Shown here piece by piece: positions 1-6,690 of a DNA stretch of 7,444 nucleotides. The position numbers and the translations under genes were made by a program. The stretch covers positions 1-7,444 of the forward strand of contig JAAUTJ010000221.1 in the NCBI GenBank assembly GCA_012031475.1, in the 5' to 3' direction. How positions within the stretch are numbered: the stretch's first letter is position 1; the number at the start of each line of letters is the position of its first letter. The notes beneath the pieces were generated by a model. The model saw only the letters and a list, made by a program, of their open reading frames with translations. It did not search any database and was not told the DNA's origin. Source of the stretch: Leptolyngbyaceae cyanobacterium SM1_3_5. Lineage in GTDB: Bacteria; Cyanobacteriota; Cyanobacteriia; Elainellales; Elainellaceae.

Positions 1-783
1 GTGGTGGCGGTGGCAGAACGAGCGGTTTCGTGGGGGTGCGAACTGAGAACCCGGAGAAACTGTTACGGTTGGCGGTGTGGTCGGAGCAGTTGGAGCCGTC
101 GCCGGAGCAGAAGCCACTTCTGAATTTTCATCGGTCGTTGCCGTCTGCACCGGAGCCGAAACATCATTCACAAAGCGCAACAGCGTCGTTCCCAGCCCGA
201 TCGCCAGCACGGTTCCGGCTGCGATTGGCAGCCAGCTTTGGCGCACAGGCCAGCGCGATCGCTCCAGCGTCGGCAAGGTGGCGGCTTCTTGGCGATAGGC
301 ATCGATCGCATCGGCCAAATCCGCAAGCTGCACGGCACTGAGGCGAATCACCTCACCTGTTTCCGCTGTTGCCAGCTTGCCCAAGTGCAACTCGTGCGAC
401 ACCAAGCCGTTTGGCCGCAGGTGAATTCCCGCATCGATCGCGCCCGGAGGCGGAGCTTCCACAGGCTGAAGGACGGTTAACGCGGCTCGTTCAGCGATCG
501 CCGTTGCGCCAGTGCCGTTTACGCCCGTCAGCGGCAAAGTAGACTGCGCCAAAAACGACTGCACGTAAGCGCTGACCGCCTCTGACAGGGCTTCAAGCTG
601 AGCGCCATCTCCCTGAACGCGCACTTGGCGATCGCTCGGCAAAGTCGGGTCATCAAAGCTCAGTTGAAACTGCACCTGCTTAACCAGCGATCGATCGCTC
701 CAGCGCGACAGAGCAGATTGGCGACCGGAAACTTCCAGAGTGCAAGTTGGCGGCGTATAGCGACGGGAAACAGAATTAAACAT
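1..783 (-). CDS. DUF4335 family protein, C-terminus cut by window edge
   Basis: I recognise this as the cyanobacterial DUF4335 family; its function is unknown. The reading frame runs without a stop from ATG at 783-781 to the left edge (261 codons seen). The N-terminal domain (about residues 1-165) opens with the family motif RRYTPPTCTLEVSG, followed by SALSRW and FQLSFDDP. A second conserved block contains HLRPNGLVSHELHLGKLAT and LSAVQLADLADAID (about residues 120-160). One hydrophobic segment, about residues 184-204 (LPIAAGTVLAIGLGTTLL), looks like a single membrane anchor, followed by an Ala/Pro/Thr-rich linker typical of the family. The start lies 20 bases after the stop of the DUF3038 gene, so the two are probably co-transcribed. 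After about residue 247 the frame turns into an unlikely His/Arg/Cys-rich stretch. Adding one C to the C5 run (G5 at 32-36 on the plus strand) gives APPTKPLVLPPPP, so a one-base deletion is likely there. Family call sure; frameshift inferred. Confidence 0.87.
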   Translation of the reverse strand, partial: MFNSVSRRYTPPTCTLEVSGRQSALSRWSDRSLVKQVQFQLSFDDPTLPSDRQVRVQGDGAQLEALSEAVSAYVQSFLAQSTLPLTGVNGTGATAIAERAALTVLQPVEAPPPGAIDAGIHLRPNGLVSHELHLGKLATAETGEVIRLSAVQLADLADAIDAYRQEAATLPTLERSRWPVRQSWLPIAAGTVLAIGLGTTLLRFVNDVSAPVQTATTDENSEVASAPATAPTAPTTPPTVTVSPGSQFAPPRNRSFCHRHH

Positions 784-803
784 AGCGGTGCTTCAAATTC
801 CAA

Positions 804-1388
804 CTAGCTGCGGGTGCGATCGAGCAGGGCAAGCCAGAGCCGCCGCGCTCCGTTGGCTGAGCCGTAGAACAGCAGATCAATCAGCAGTTTGAGGGCAAGA
901 TGCGTCAGTTCATCGGGATTGGCCGACTCGCCTTCTTCCATGCGCTCTTGGTAGGTATTGCTGAAGCGATCGAGATAGTCGCCTAGCAGTGCGGCCTGAT
1001 GCGGCGGGCGCTGCTGTTCGGTGAGTTGCTCAAGCAGCGCGACGGCACGGCGCACCAGTTCTTGATGCTGCTTTGCCAAATGAGCGCAGATCAACACGAG
1101 CGATCGCGCCTCTTCAACATCCATCCGCTTGCGTCCCTGCCCTTTCCGCAGTGGACTTGCCTGCCGCAGTCGCCACAGCGCAACGCGATCGCCCACCATC
1201 TCGGTGAGATTGAGGTCTTCCGCCGCCTGAAGCATCGCTTCCGAGCCAATTCCCGCCAACGCTTCCAGCGCCAGCAGCACCAGATCAAGCTGAGCTTTAA
1301 TGTTGCTCAACTGAGTGGGATCGGGCGAACTGGCGATCGGCAGTTGCTCTAGGGAATTGGGTTGCGGCAGCTTAGCGGTGGACGGCAT
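804..1388 (-). CDS. DUF3038 family protein
   Basis: A protein of 194 residues from ATG at 1388-1386 to TAG at 806-804. It matches the cyanobacterial DUF3038 family, whose function is not known. The signature is a helical N-terminal block, IKAQLDLVLLALEALAGIGS (about residues 30-49), followed by EAMLQAAEDLNL and then DRVALWRLRQASPLRKG. The rest is helix-rich, with no signal peptide or clear membrane span, so it is probably soluble. The frame is open back to a TTG at 1418 (204 residues). I prefer the ATG because the extra ten residues (MLILRPILIS) lie outside the conserved region; neither start has a good Shine-Dalgarno sequence. The DUF4335 gene follows after 20 bases on the same strand, a pairing known from many cyanobacteria that suggests a shared but unknown role. 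The gene appears intact, with no sign of frameshift. Confidence 0.88.
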   Translation of the reverse strand: MPSTAKLPQPNSLEQLPIASSPDPTQLSNIKAQLDLVLLALEALAGIGSEAMLQAAEDLNLTEMVGDRVALWRLRQASPLRKGQGRKRMDVEEARSLVLICAHLAKQHQELVRRAVALLEQLTEQQRPPHQAALLGDYLDRFSNTYQERMEEGESANPDELTHLALKLLIDLLFYGSANGARRLWLALLDRTRS

Positions 1389-1668
1389 AGAGATCAAGAT
1401 AGGACGCAAAATCAGCAAACCGCTTGAGCATCGAGTTTATTTTGGCTCAAGAATTAGCGACACGGGCGGTCGGTTTCAGGTCTTGAAACAAGACTGGTTT
1501 CTGTCCGCCTAAGTTTCTTACTCAGATTACAAGCTTATGCGATCGAAAGGCATCTGCTTCCGGAAACTAAAACGGTAACCTAGAACACTTTTACATCCAC
1601 GAAGTTTACAGGATTCCCTAAGTCGCTGTGGCAAGATGAGGAATAGCGTCTTGCGTTTTTCGGGGATC
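1389..1668. other. Divergent intergenic region between DUF3038 gene and kinase
   Basis: This stretch separates the minus-strand DUF operon from the plus-strand kinase and should hold the promoters of both. I found no convincing -35/-10 pair on either strand; AT-rich stretches such as TTTACA near 1604 lack a partner at proper spacing. The only clear structure is the symmetric hairpin-forming element at 1465-1509, listed separately. A GGGG just before the kinase ATG is too close (3 bases) to be a good ribosome binding site. Confidence 0.5.
1465..1509. repeat. Symmetric inverted-repeat element with alternative stems
   Basis: An outer arm GGCGG (1465-1469) pairs with CCGCC (1505-1509). An inner arm GTCTTG (1480-1485) pairs with CAAGAC (1489-1494) around a three-base AAA loop. 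The two internal gaps are each 10 bases and carry a near direct repeat, GGTTTCAG (1472-1479) and GGTTTCTG (1496-1503), spaced 24 bases apart. A competing stem, GTTTCA (1473-1478) with TGAAAC (1484-1489), excludes the inner one. It lies between divergent genes, so it could be an operator or an RNA structure in a leader; no T-run follows it. The base pairing is seen directly, the function is unknown. Confidence 0.4.
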
Positions 1669-1779
1669 ATGCTGAGTCGATTGAAAATTGGAACAAAAAT
1701 TGCGTTGAGTTTTGCTTTGGGTTTAGGAATTTTCGCGCGATCGCCGCGCTCGCCTATCGCAACACGCAGCAGCTTGTGA
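1669..1779 (+). CDS. Kinase fragment 1: N-terminus and first membrane segment
   Basis: Frame from ATG 1669 to TGA 1777-1779 (36 codons). It reads MLSRLKIGTKIALSFALGLG, a short basic cytoplasmic start followed by the first membrane helix, as in many HAMP-type kinases. After IFA it degenerates into ARSPRSP. Adding one base within the GCGCGATCGCC stretch at 1735-1744 restores AAIAALAYRNTQQLVSRS and joins fragment 2. The break touches a HIP1 octamer. Confidence 0.7.
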   Translation: MLSRLKIGTKIALSFALGLGIFARSPRSPIATRSSL

Positions 1780-1964
1780 GTCGATCGGAATTGCAGGCAC
1801 ACACCTATGAAGTGCTAGCCGAACTCAAAGATCTTGAAACGCAAATTGTCACGGCTGAATCGAACAGTCGCGCTTTCATCATCACCAGAGATGATTTTTT
1901 CTCCCTCCTCACGAAGCAGCTTTACGCGAACTGCGGCAAAACATCAATGACTTGCGACAACTGA
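1776..1964 (+). CDS. Kinase fragment 2: N-terminal part of CHASE3 domain
   Basis: This frame carries SRSELQAHTYEVLAELKDLE and ESNSRAFIITRDDFF, the first half of a CHASE3 domain (compare the family pattern HTYEVL...L...ETGQRGYLLTG). The GTG at 1776 is not a real start but the point where this frame becomes open. From 1899 on it reads as nonsense (SLLTKQLYANC). Lengthening the T6 run at 1895-1900 by one base restores FFLPPHEAALRELRQNINDL, continuous with fragment 3. Confidence 0.7.
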   Translation: MSRSELQAHTYEVLAELKDLETQIVTAESNSRAFIITRDDFFSLLTKQLYANCGKTSMTCDN

Positions 1965-2623
1965 CAATCGACAATCCCACTCAGCAGCAGAACCTCGATC
2001 GCTTGCAGCCACTCATCGACGATCGCATTGCAGTTTTTGAGGAAAACATTGTTTTAACGCGACAAGGCGGAGCCGCTGCAATTAATGCCCGCCCTGCCGC
2101 CCGCCGCCAGCAAATTCGCGACCTCGCCGCAAATATTCGTACTGTCGTTGGCGAAATGGAAGTGGAAGAGCAAAGATTGCTTACTGAACGCCGCCGCCAA
2201 ACGGATCTTTCAGCACAACAAACGATCGAAAGCATCACCTACGGATTTCCGATTTACTGTTTGCTGCTCGGCATTATTGGCTACACCTTAAGCCGCAATA
2301 TTTCACGACCGCTCCACCGCATTTCTGATGTAGCCGATCGCGTTGGAGAAGGCAATCTCGACGTGCGAATTCCACTTTATGAGGGTCGCCAAGATGAAAT
2401 CGGCGTTCTGGCAAAAACCTTCAACGACATGATCGATCGCCTGCAACAAACGACCGATCGCGGTGAGGCGCAAAACTGGCTGAAGTCGAATTTAGCCGAA
2501 CTTTCCCGCATTCTTCAGGGACGGCGCGATCGCCTTGCTGTCAGCCAGCGCATTCTGTCAGAAATTGCGCCCTTAGTCGGCGCACAGCACGGCGTTTTTT
2601 TATATGCTGGATGCGGAAGTTGA
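1952..2623 (+). CDS. Kinase fragment 3: rest of CHASE3, second membrane segment, HAMP, start of GAF
   Basis: The segment continues CHASE3 with RQLTIDNPTQQQNLDRLQPL and DRIAVFEENIVLTRQGG, ending near EMEVEEQRLLTERRRQ. A hydrophobic helix (YGFPIYCLLLGIIGYTL, coded near 2240-2290) is the second membrane span. HAMP follows at about 2290-2450 (SRNISRPLHRISDVADRVGE, then EIGVLAKTFNDMIDRL). The start of a GAF domain, RILSEIAPLVGAQHGVF, ends at the T7 run 2595-2601. Removing one T gives GVFYMLDAE and joins fragment 4. The apparent TTG start at 1952 is internal to CHASE3 and is not a genuine initiation site; coding in fact resumes in this frame from about 1898. Confidence 0.75.
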   Translation: MRQLTIDNPTQQQNLDRLQPLIDDRIAVFEENIVLTRQGGAAAINARPAARRQQIRDLAANIRTVVGEMEVEEQRLLTERRRQTDLSAQQTIESITYGFPIYCLLLGIIGYTLSRNISRPLHRISDVADRVGEGNLDVRIPLYEGRQDEIGVLAKTFNDMIDRLQQTTDRGEAQNWLKSNLAELSRILQGRRDRLAVSQRILSEIAPLVGAQHGVFLYAGCGS

Positions 2624-5108
2624 GCCGCCTGTGCTGCGAATGCTGGCGAGCTATGCCTATCAGGAACGGCGACATTTATCGAATGAGTTTCGCTTGGGTG
2701 AAAGCTTGGTCGGACAGTGTGCGATCGAAAAGCAGCGCATTCTATTAACCGATGTTCCGAGCGACTACATCCGCGTTTCTTCAGGCTTGGGAGCCGCACC
2801 ACCGCTGAACATTATTGTGCTACCTGTCCTATTTGAATCAGAAGTGGTTGCGGTTTTAGAACTTGCGTCACTGAAGCGATTTACGCCGATTCAGCTTGAA
2901 TTTCTCGATCAGGTGACAGAAAGTATTGGGGCAGTGTTGAATACGATCGCCTTTGATGCCCGCAACGCCCAACTGTTAGAACAAGCGCAGCATTTAGCCG
3001 CAGAATTGCAGCAACAGCAAGAAGAACTGGTTGAAAGCAACCGCCGTTTGGGAGAACAAGCGGGAGTCCTGCAATCCTCTGAAGCGCTGCTAAAAGAACA
3101 GCAGGAAGAATTGCAGCAGACGAATGAAGAATTACAGCAGTTAAATACCGAACTGGAAGAAAAAGCTGAACTGCTTTCCAATCAAAAGCAGGAAGTTGAA
3201 CAGAAGAACGAAGAGATTGAACTGGCACGAATTGCGATCGCAGACAAAGCCGAACAGCTTGCCCTCAGTTCCAAATACAAGTCAGAATTTCTGGCAAATA
3301 TGAGTCACGAACTCAGAACGCCACTCAACAGCTTGCTAATTCTTGCCAAGCTGCTTTCCGAGAACGGAGAAGGCAACTTGAGCGACAAGCAAATGGAATA
3401 CAGCCGCACGATCTATTCGGCGGGAACTGATTTGCTGGAACTGATTAACGACATTCTTGACCTGGCAAAAATTGAGTCGGGAATGATGACGCTCAACGTT
3501 GAGCAGTTGCCGTTTAACGAATTGAAAGGACATCTCGATCGCACTTTTGATCAAACCGCACAAACAAAGAACTTGTCGTTTACCGTCTCGATCGATCCCA
3601 ACCTGCCGCACTCGCTCCAAACCGACGCCAAACGCCTACAGCAAATTCTTAAAAATCTGCTTTCAAATGCGTTTAAGTTCACTGACAAAGGCGGCATAAC
3701 GCTGCGAATTTCGGCAATCAAACATCCGCTGAATGGATTAATGAGTGATGCGATCGCGTTTGCCGTTATAGATACCGGAATTGGCATTCCACCTGAAAAG
3801 CAAAAGATTATTTTTGAAGCGTTCCAGCAGGCAGACGGCACAACCAGCCGCAAATATGGTGGAACCGGATTGGGACTGTCGATTAGCCGCGAACTGGCTC
3901 AGCTTTTGGGGGGCGCGATCGAAATTGTCAGCCAGTCCGGACAAGGCAGCACCTTTACACTCTACCTGCCGCTGAATGTGCCCGATCTGAAGCCTGCTGC
4001 CAATCTGCCCGAACCCACGATTGAAGTGCCGCTGTTCGCGACTCGGCAGGAGCCGCCCGCTTTGATCGAGCCAGAGCCAATGATCGCGCAGGCGTTCCCG
4101 GAAGTACCGGACGATCGCGATTCGGTTCGGGCGGGCGATCGCACTTTGCTGATTGTCGAAGATGACGTGAACTTTGCGCGAATTTTGCTCAGCATGGCGC
4201 GGCAAAACGGCTTTAAGGGCATTGTGACGCTGCGCGGCAATCCGGCTCTCGCGCTGACTCGGCAGTTTAAGCCGGACGCCATCATGCTCGATTTGCGCCT
4301 GCCGGATATGGACGGCTGGTCGGTTCTCGATCGCCTCAAGCACGACCCGCAGACGCGCCACATTCCGGTTCACATTCTTTCAGTGGATGAAGCACAGCAG
4401 CGCGGTTTTCAGCAGGGCGCGATCGCCTTTTTACAAAAGCCTGTTTCACCGGAAGCATTAACACAAGCACTCAGCGATATAAAAGGATTTGTCGATCGCC
4501 AAGTGCGTCAGCTTTTAATTATTGAAGACGATTCCATTCAGGCGCAAAGCATTGTGGAATTGATTGGCAATGGCGATGTGGAAAGCACCGCTGTGGGCAG
4601 TGGAGCCGAAGCACTCGCCATGCTCGAAGCGCGTCAATTTGATTGCGTCGTGCTTGATTTAGGATTGCCGGACATGAGCGGTTTTGATTTGATGGAGCAA
4701 ATTAATCAGGTGATCGATCGCCAAGGTGCAACGCCTTTGCCGATTATTGTTTACACCGGAAAAGAACTGTCGAGGCAGGAAGAAACCGAACTCAAGCAGT
4801 TAGCAGAAACGATTATCGTTAAAGATGTTCAGTCGCCCGAACGACTGCTTGATGAAACCGCTTTGTTTTTGCATCGCATCCAGGCCAATTTGCCAAAACC
4901 GAAGCGTCAAATTCTCGAACAGCTTCATCAAAACGATCCGGTTTTAGCTGAAAAGAAAGTTTTGATTGTGGATGATGATGTCCGCAATATTTTTGCGCTC
5001 ACCAGTTTGTTAGAGCGCTATCAAATGCAGGTACTTTTATGCAGAAAATGGACGCGACGGCATTTGCGGCTCTGCAAAAATCATCCCCGACGTAGATGTC
5101 GTTTTTGA
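2604..5108 (+). CDS. Kinase fragment 4: GAF, coiled coil, HisKA, HATPase_c, receivers 1-2 and start of 3
   Basis: The largest open piece, 834 codons. It holds most of GAF (residues 1-115, with LGESLVGQCAIEKQ), a Glu/Gln-rich coiled coil (about 120-220), HisKA with NMSHELRTPLN (His 235), and HATPase_c with the N-box LKNLLSNAFKF, G1 DTGIGIP and G2 GGTGLGLSI (about 330-455). A Pro-rich linker leads to receiver 1 (from about residue 514; acceptor Asp 563 in LDLRLPDMDG; Lys 612 in LQKP) and receiver 2 (from about 637; Asp 685 in LDLGLPDMSG; VKD replaces the usual KP after Lys 740). Receiver 3 starts at VLIVDDDVRNIF (about 786). The ATG at 2604 lies inside GAF and is not a real start. The last 20 or so residues are out of frame. 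The fragment alone would be a soluble kinase without sensor. Confidence 0.88.
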   Translation: MLDAEVEPPVLRMLASYAYQERRHLSNEFRLGESLVGQCAIEKQRILLTDVPSDYIRVSSGLGAAPPLNIIVLPVLFESEVVAVLELASLKRFTPIQLEFLDQVTESIGAVLNTIAFDARNAQLLEQAQHLAAELQQQQEELVESNRRLGEQAGVLQSSEALLKEQQEELQQTNEELQQLNTELEEKAELLSNQKQEVEQKNEEIELARIAIADKAEQLALSSKYKSEFLANMSHELRTPLNSLLILAKLLSENGEGNLSDKQMEYSRTIYSAGTDLLELINDILDLAKIESGMMTLNVEQLPFNELKGHLDRTFDQTAQTKNLSFTVSIDPNLPHSLQTDAKRLQQILKNLLSNAFKFTDKGGITLRISAIKHPLNGLMSDAIAFAVIDTGIGIPPEKQKIIFEAFQQADGTTSRKYGGTGLGLSISRELAQLLGGAIEIVSQSGQGSTFTLYLPLNVPDLKPAANLPEPTIEVPLFATRQEPPALIEPEPMIAQAFPEVPDDRDSVRAGDRTLLIVEDDVNFARILLSMARQNGFKGIVTLRGNPALALTRQFKPDAIMLDLRLPDMDGWSVLDRLKHDPQTRHIPVHILSVDEAQQRGFQQGAIAFLQKPVSPEALTQALSDIKGFVDRQVRQLLIIEDDSIQAQSIVELIGNGDVESTAVGSGAEALAMLEARQFDCVVLDLGLPDMSGFDLMEQINQVIDRQGATPLPIIVYTGKELSRQEETELKQLAETIIVKDVQSPERLLDETALFLHRIQANLPKPKRQILEQLHQNDPVLAEKKVLIVDDDVRNIFALTSLLERYQMQVLLCRKWTRRHLRLCKNHPRRRCRF

Positions 5109-5329
5109 TGGACGTGATGATGCCAGAAATGGACGGGTATGAAACGACTCGCGCTATTCGTGAACAAGACCAGTTTCGATCGCTGCCAATCGTCGCACTC
5201 ACGGCCAAAGCGATGCAGGGCGATCGCGAAAAATGCCTGGAAGCTGGAGCGTCCGACTACATTACCAAGCCTGTCGATACTGAGCAGTTGCTGTCGCTGC
5301 TGCGCGTCTGGCTCTATGGTCGGGCATAG
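5096..5329 (+). CDS. Kinase fragment 5: C-terminal part of third receiver
   Basis: 77 codons ending at TAG 5327-5329. The segment has LMDVMMPEMDGYETTRAIRE with acceptor Asp (codon 5111-5113), then PIVALTAKAMQGDREKCLEAG and YITKPVD with the conserved Lys (5267-5269). These are the C-terminal two thirds of a canonical receiver. The N-terminal third lies in the previous frame (VLIVDDDVRNIF near 4959), so this is no separate gene. The ATG at 5096 falls just before the acceptor loop and no ribosome binding site is seen. The protein ends shortly after the receiver (LLRVWLYGRA), without a CheR-tethering pentapeptide such as NWETF. Confidence 0.8.
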   Translation: MSFLMDVMMPEMDGYETTRAIREQDQFRSLPIVALTAKAMQGDREKCLEAGASDYITKPVDTEQLLSLLRVWLYGRA

Positions 5330-5360
5330 TGCGAAAGAGAGAGACGACGCGATCGGACTT

Positions 5361-5378
5361 GGAACTAATGATAGTTCC
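5361..5378. repeat. Perfect 7-bp inverted repeat, 4-base loop
   Basis: GGAACTA (5361-5367) and TAGTTCC (5372-5378) flank ATGA. The repeat lies 31 bases after the kinase stop. No T-run follows, so it is not a typical intrinsic terminator; it could be an operator half-site pair for cheR or chance. The rest of the 5330-5575 gap shows no gene and no convincing promoter, though AT-rich sequence lies just before the cheR ATG. Confidence 0.35.
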
Positions 5379-5575
5379 CTGGAAAATCATCAGGATTTAT
5401 GTTGTTCTTAGGGTGACTTCGCTTGATTTTCAGTCGGCACTTTGCGGGCTGAAGTTGTTGTCGGTTGCTTAACGCATTCGGCTTCGCGGCGTTTGCTTCA
5501 AATCACCTCAGTCACGATGGCTGCGGGCGAAACATCGATCGATTTTTCAATAAAAACTCTTTTAAGCTTAATTAT

Positions 5576-6439
5576 ATGTTGCCCTCAATCGCCGATCGCA
5601 AAACGCAAATGCTCGCGCTCAAACCCAGTCTTGAAGATGTTGAAATTCAGCTATTACTTGAGGGCATCTACCGCTACTACGGGTTTGATTTTCGCCACTA
5701 TGCCCCTTCTTCACTCAAGCGGCGGATTCGTCGCGTTTTGCAGAATGAAAATTTGCCCACCATTTCTGCTCTGCAAGAGCAGGTGTTGCACGATCACGAC
5801 TGCCTCCAACGGCTGTTATTGGGACTAACGGTCAACGTCACCTCAATGTTTCGCGACCCCAGTTTTTTTCTGACCTTTCGTCAGCAAGTCGTGCCTTTAT
5901 TGCGGACTTATCCCTATATTCGGATTTGGCACGCAGGCTGCTCAACCGGGCAAGAAGTATATTCAACGGCAATTTTGCTGCAAGAAGAAGGTCTTTATCA
6001 TCGCTGTAGAATTTACGCCACTGACACCAACGAAATGGTTTTACAGCAGGCAAAAAACGGCATCTATTCGATCGATCTGCTACAGGAATACACTCAGCTT
6101 TATATCAAAGCGGGCGGCAAGCGATCGTTCTCGGAATACTACACGGCAGCGTATGGAAACGCGATGTTTCGATCGAACTTAAAAGAAAACATTGTTTTTT
6201 CCCAGCACAACCTCGCCACTGACGGATCGTTCAATGAGTTTAACGTGATCATTTGTCGGAATGTGATGATCTATTTCGATCGCATTTTGCAAAAGCGCGT
6301 TCATCAGCTTTTCTATGAAAGCTTGTGTAAGTTTGGCATTCTTGGATTGGGCAAACAAGAATCCTTGCGGCTGTCGGCTTATGAGCAATATTATGAAGAA
6401 ATTCAGCCCGGTGAGAAGCTGTATCGGAGGTTGAATTAG
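5576..6439 (+). CDS. cheR: CheR-type protein-glutamate methyltransferase
   Basis: A 287-residue SAM-dependent O-methyltransferase of the CheR family, intact and about the usual length. The helical CheR N-terminal domain (about residues 15-80) has IYRYYGFDFRHYAPSSLKRR and LTVNVTSMFRDPSFF. The catalytic domain shows the SAM-binding loop HAGCSTGQEVYS (Gly 121), the acidic ATDTN (Asp 150) and IICRNVMIYFD (Cys 227), all typical. Such enzymes methylate glutamate side chains of chemoreceptors; no chemoreceptor is in this window, so the substrate may be the upstream kinase or a remote receptor (inference). I chose ATG 5576; the frame is open to 5465, but the preceding 37 residues do not look like CheR. 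An internal ATG at 5609 is possible. The stop TAG (6437-6439) shares its G with the GTG of cheB, which suggests translational coupling. The 246-base gap to the kinase could hold a separate promoter. Confidence 0.92.
   Translation: MLPSIADRKTQMLALKPSLEDVEIQLLLEGIYRYYGFDFRHYAPSSLKRRIRRVLQNENLPTISALQEQVLHDHDCLQRLLLGLTVNVTSMFRDPSFFLTFRQQVVPLLRTYPYIRIWHAGCSTGQEVYSTAILLQEEGLYHRCRIYATDTNEMVLQQAKNGIYSIDLLQEYTQLYIKAGGKRSFSEYYTAAYGNAMFRSNLKENIVFSQHNLATDGSFNEFNVIICRNVMIYFDRILQKRVHQLFYESLCKFGILGLGKQESLRLSAYEQYYEEIQPGEKLYRRLN
6426..6430 (+). promoter_or_regulatory. Shine-Dalgarno sequence of cheB
   Basis: GGAGG lies eight bases before GTG 6439, inside the last codons of cheR. It is the best ribosome binding site in the window. 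It supports GTG as the true cheB start and thus the one-base stop/start overlap TAGTG. Confidence 0.7.
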
Positions 6440-6690
6440 TGACGATCGAACTGATTGTGATTGGCACATCGCTCGGCGGTTTTTCTGCTCTCAAGCTGAT
6501 TTTAAGCAAAATTCAGTCTACTTTTTTGGTGCCGATCGCGATCGTCCAGCACCGTCACAAAGAATCGCAAACCACATTGGCAAGCTATCTGCAACCGCTG
6601 ATTCCGCTGCCGATTCGTGAGGTTGAAGATAAAGACGAAATTGCCCTGGAACGATCTATCTTGCTCCGGCTGACTATCATTATTGGTTGA
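6439..6690 (+). CDS. cheB fragment 1: catalytic Ser and His
   Basis: 83 codons from GTG 6439 to TGA 6688-6690. It carries ELIVIGTSLGGFSALKLIL with the nucleophile and VPIAIVQHRHKESQ with the catalytic His, then PIREVEDKDEIA. After GCC at 6643-6645 it drifts out of frame (LERSILLRLTIIIG), so the last 15 or so residues are not real CheB sequence. Lacking the catalytic Asp, this piece alone would be inactive. Confidence 0.75.
   Translation: MTIELIVIGTSLGGFSALKLILSKIQSTFLVPIAIVQHRHKESQTTLASYLQPLIPLPIREVEDKDEIALERSILLRLTIIIG

Larger units (their letters stand above)
1669..5329 (+). pseudogene. Hybrid sensor histidine kinase CHASE3-HAMP-GAF-HisKA-HATPase-3xREC, frameshifted
   Basis: One gene spread over several frames. 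Read through its indels it encodes about 1,219 residues: TM1 (IALSFALGLGIF), CHASE3 sensor domain outside the membrane, TM2 (YGFPIYCLLLGIIGYTL), HAMP, GAF, long Glu/Gln-rich coiled coil, HisKA with phospho-acceptor His (codon 3306-3308), HATPase_c, then three receivers. It would sense a signal across the cytoplasmic membrane, autophosphorylate and relay phosphate to its own receivers or a partner. Breaks inferred from resumed homology: one base lost near 1735-1740, one T lost at 1895-1900, one T gained at 2595-2601, and a cluster in the third receiver (T gained 5035-5038, G gained 5059-5060, C lost 5085-5088, T gained 5102-5106). I start at ATG 1669; an in-frame ATG at 1636 would add 11 residues. 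cheR and cheB follow on the same strand. All key kinase residues are kept, so sequencing error fits better than decay. Confidence 0.85.

Noticed and set aside
30..480. Overlapping plus-strand open frames
   Set aside because: Antisense to the conserved DUF4335 gene; Ala/Arg/Ser-rich composition typical of shadows of GC-rich codons.
999..1352. Open frame of 117 codons on the plus strand
   Set aside because: Lies fully within the DUF3038 gene on the other strand; translation is a shadow with no domain.
1590..1640. Possible sigma-70 promoter of the kinase (TTTACA near 1604)
   Set aside because: No -10 element at 16-18 bases spacing; not reported as a feature.
2595..2606. Programmed ribosomal frameshift at the T7 run
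   Set aside because: Slippery runs can cause programmed shifts, but many similar breaks in both directions within three genes fit error or decay better than regulation.
3551..3853. Open frame of 100 codons on the minus strand
   Set aside because: Antisense shadow of HATPase_c; no ribosome binding site or family match recognised.
3738..4373. Open frame of 211 codons on the minus strand
   Set aside because: It lies antisense to HATPase_c and receiver 1 of the kinase, whose motifs are unmistakable; its own translation has no recognisable domain.
5442..5828. Plus-strand open frame of 128 codons
   Set aside because: Overlaps the CheR N-terminal domain in another frame; the cheR frame has all the conserved motifs.
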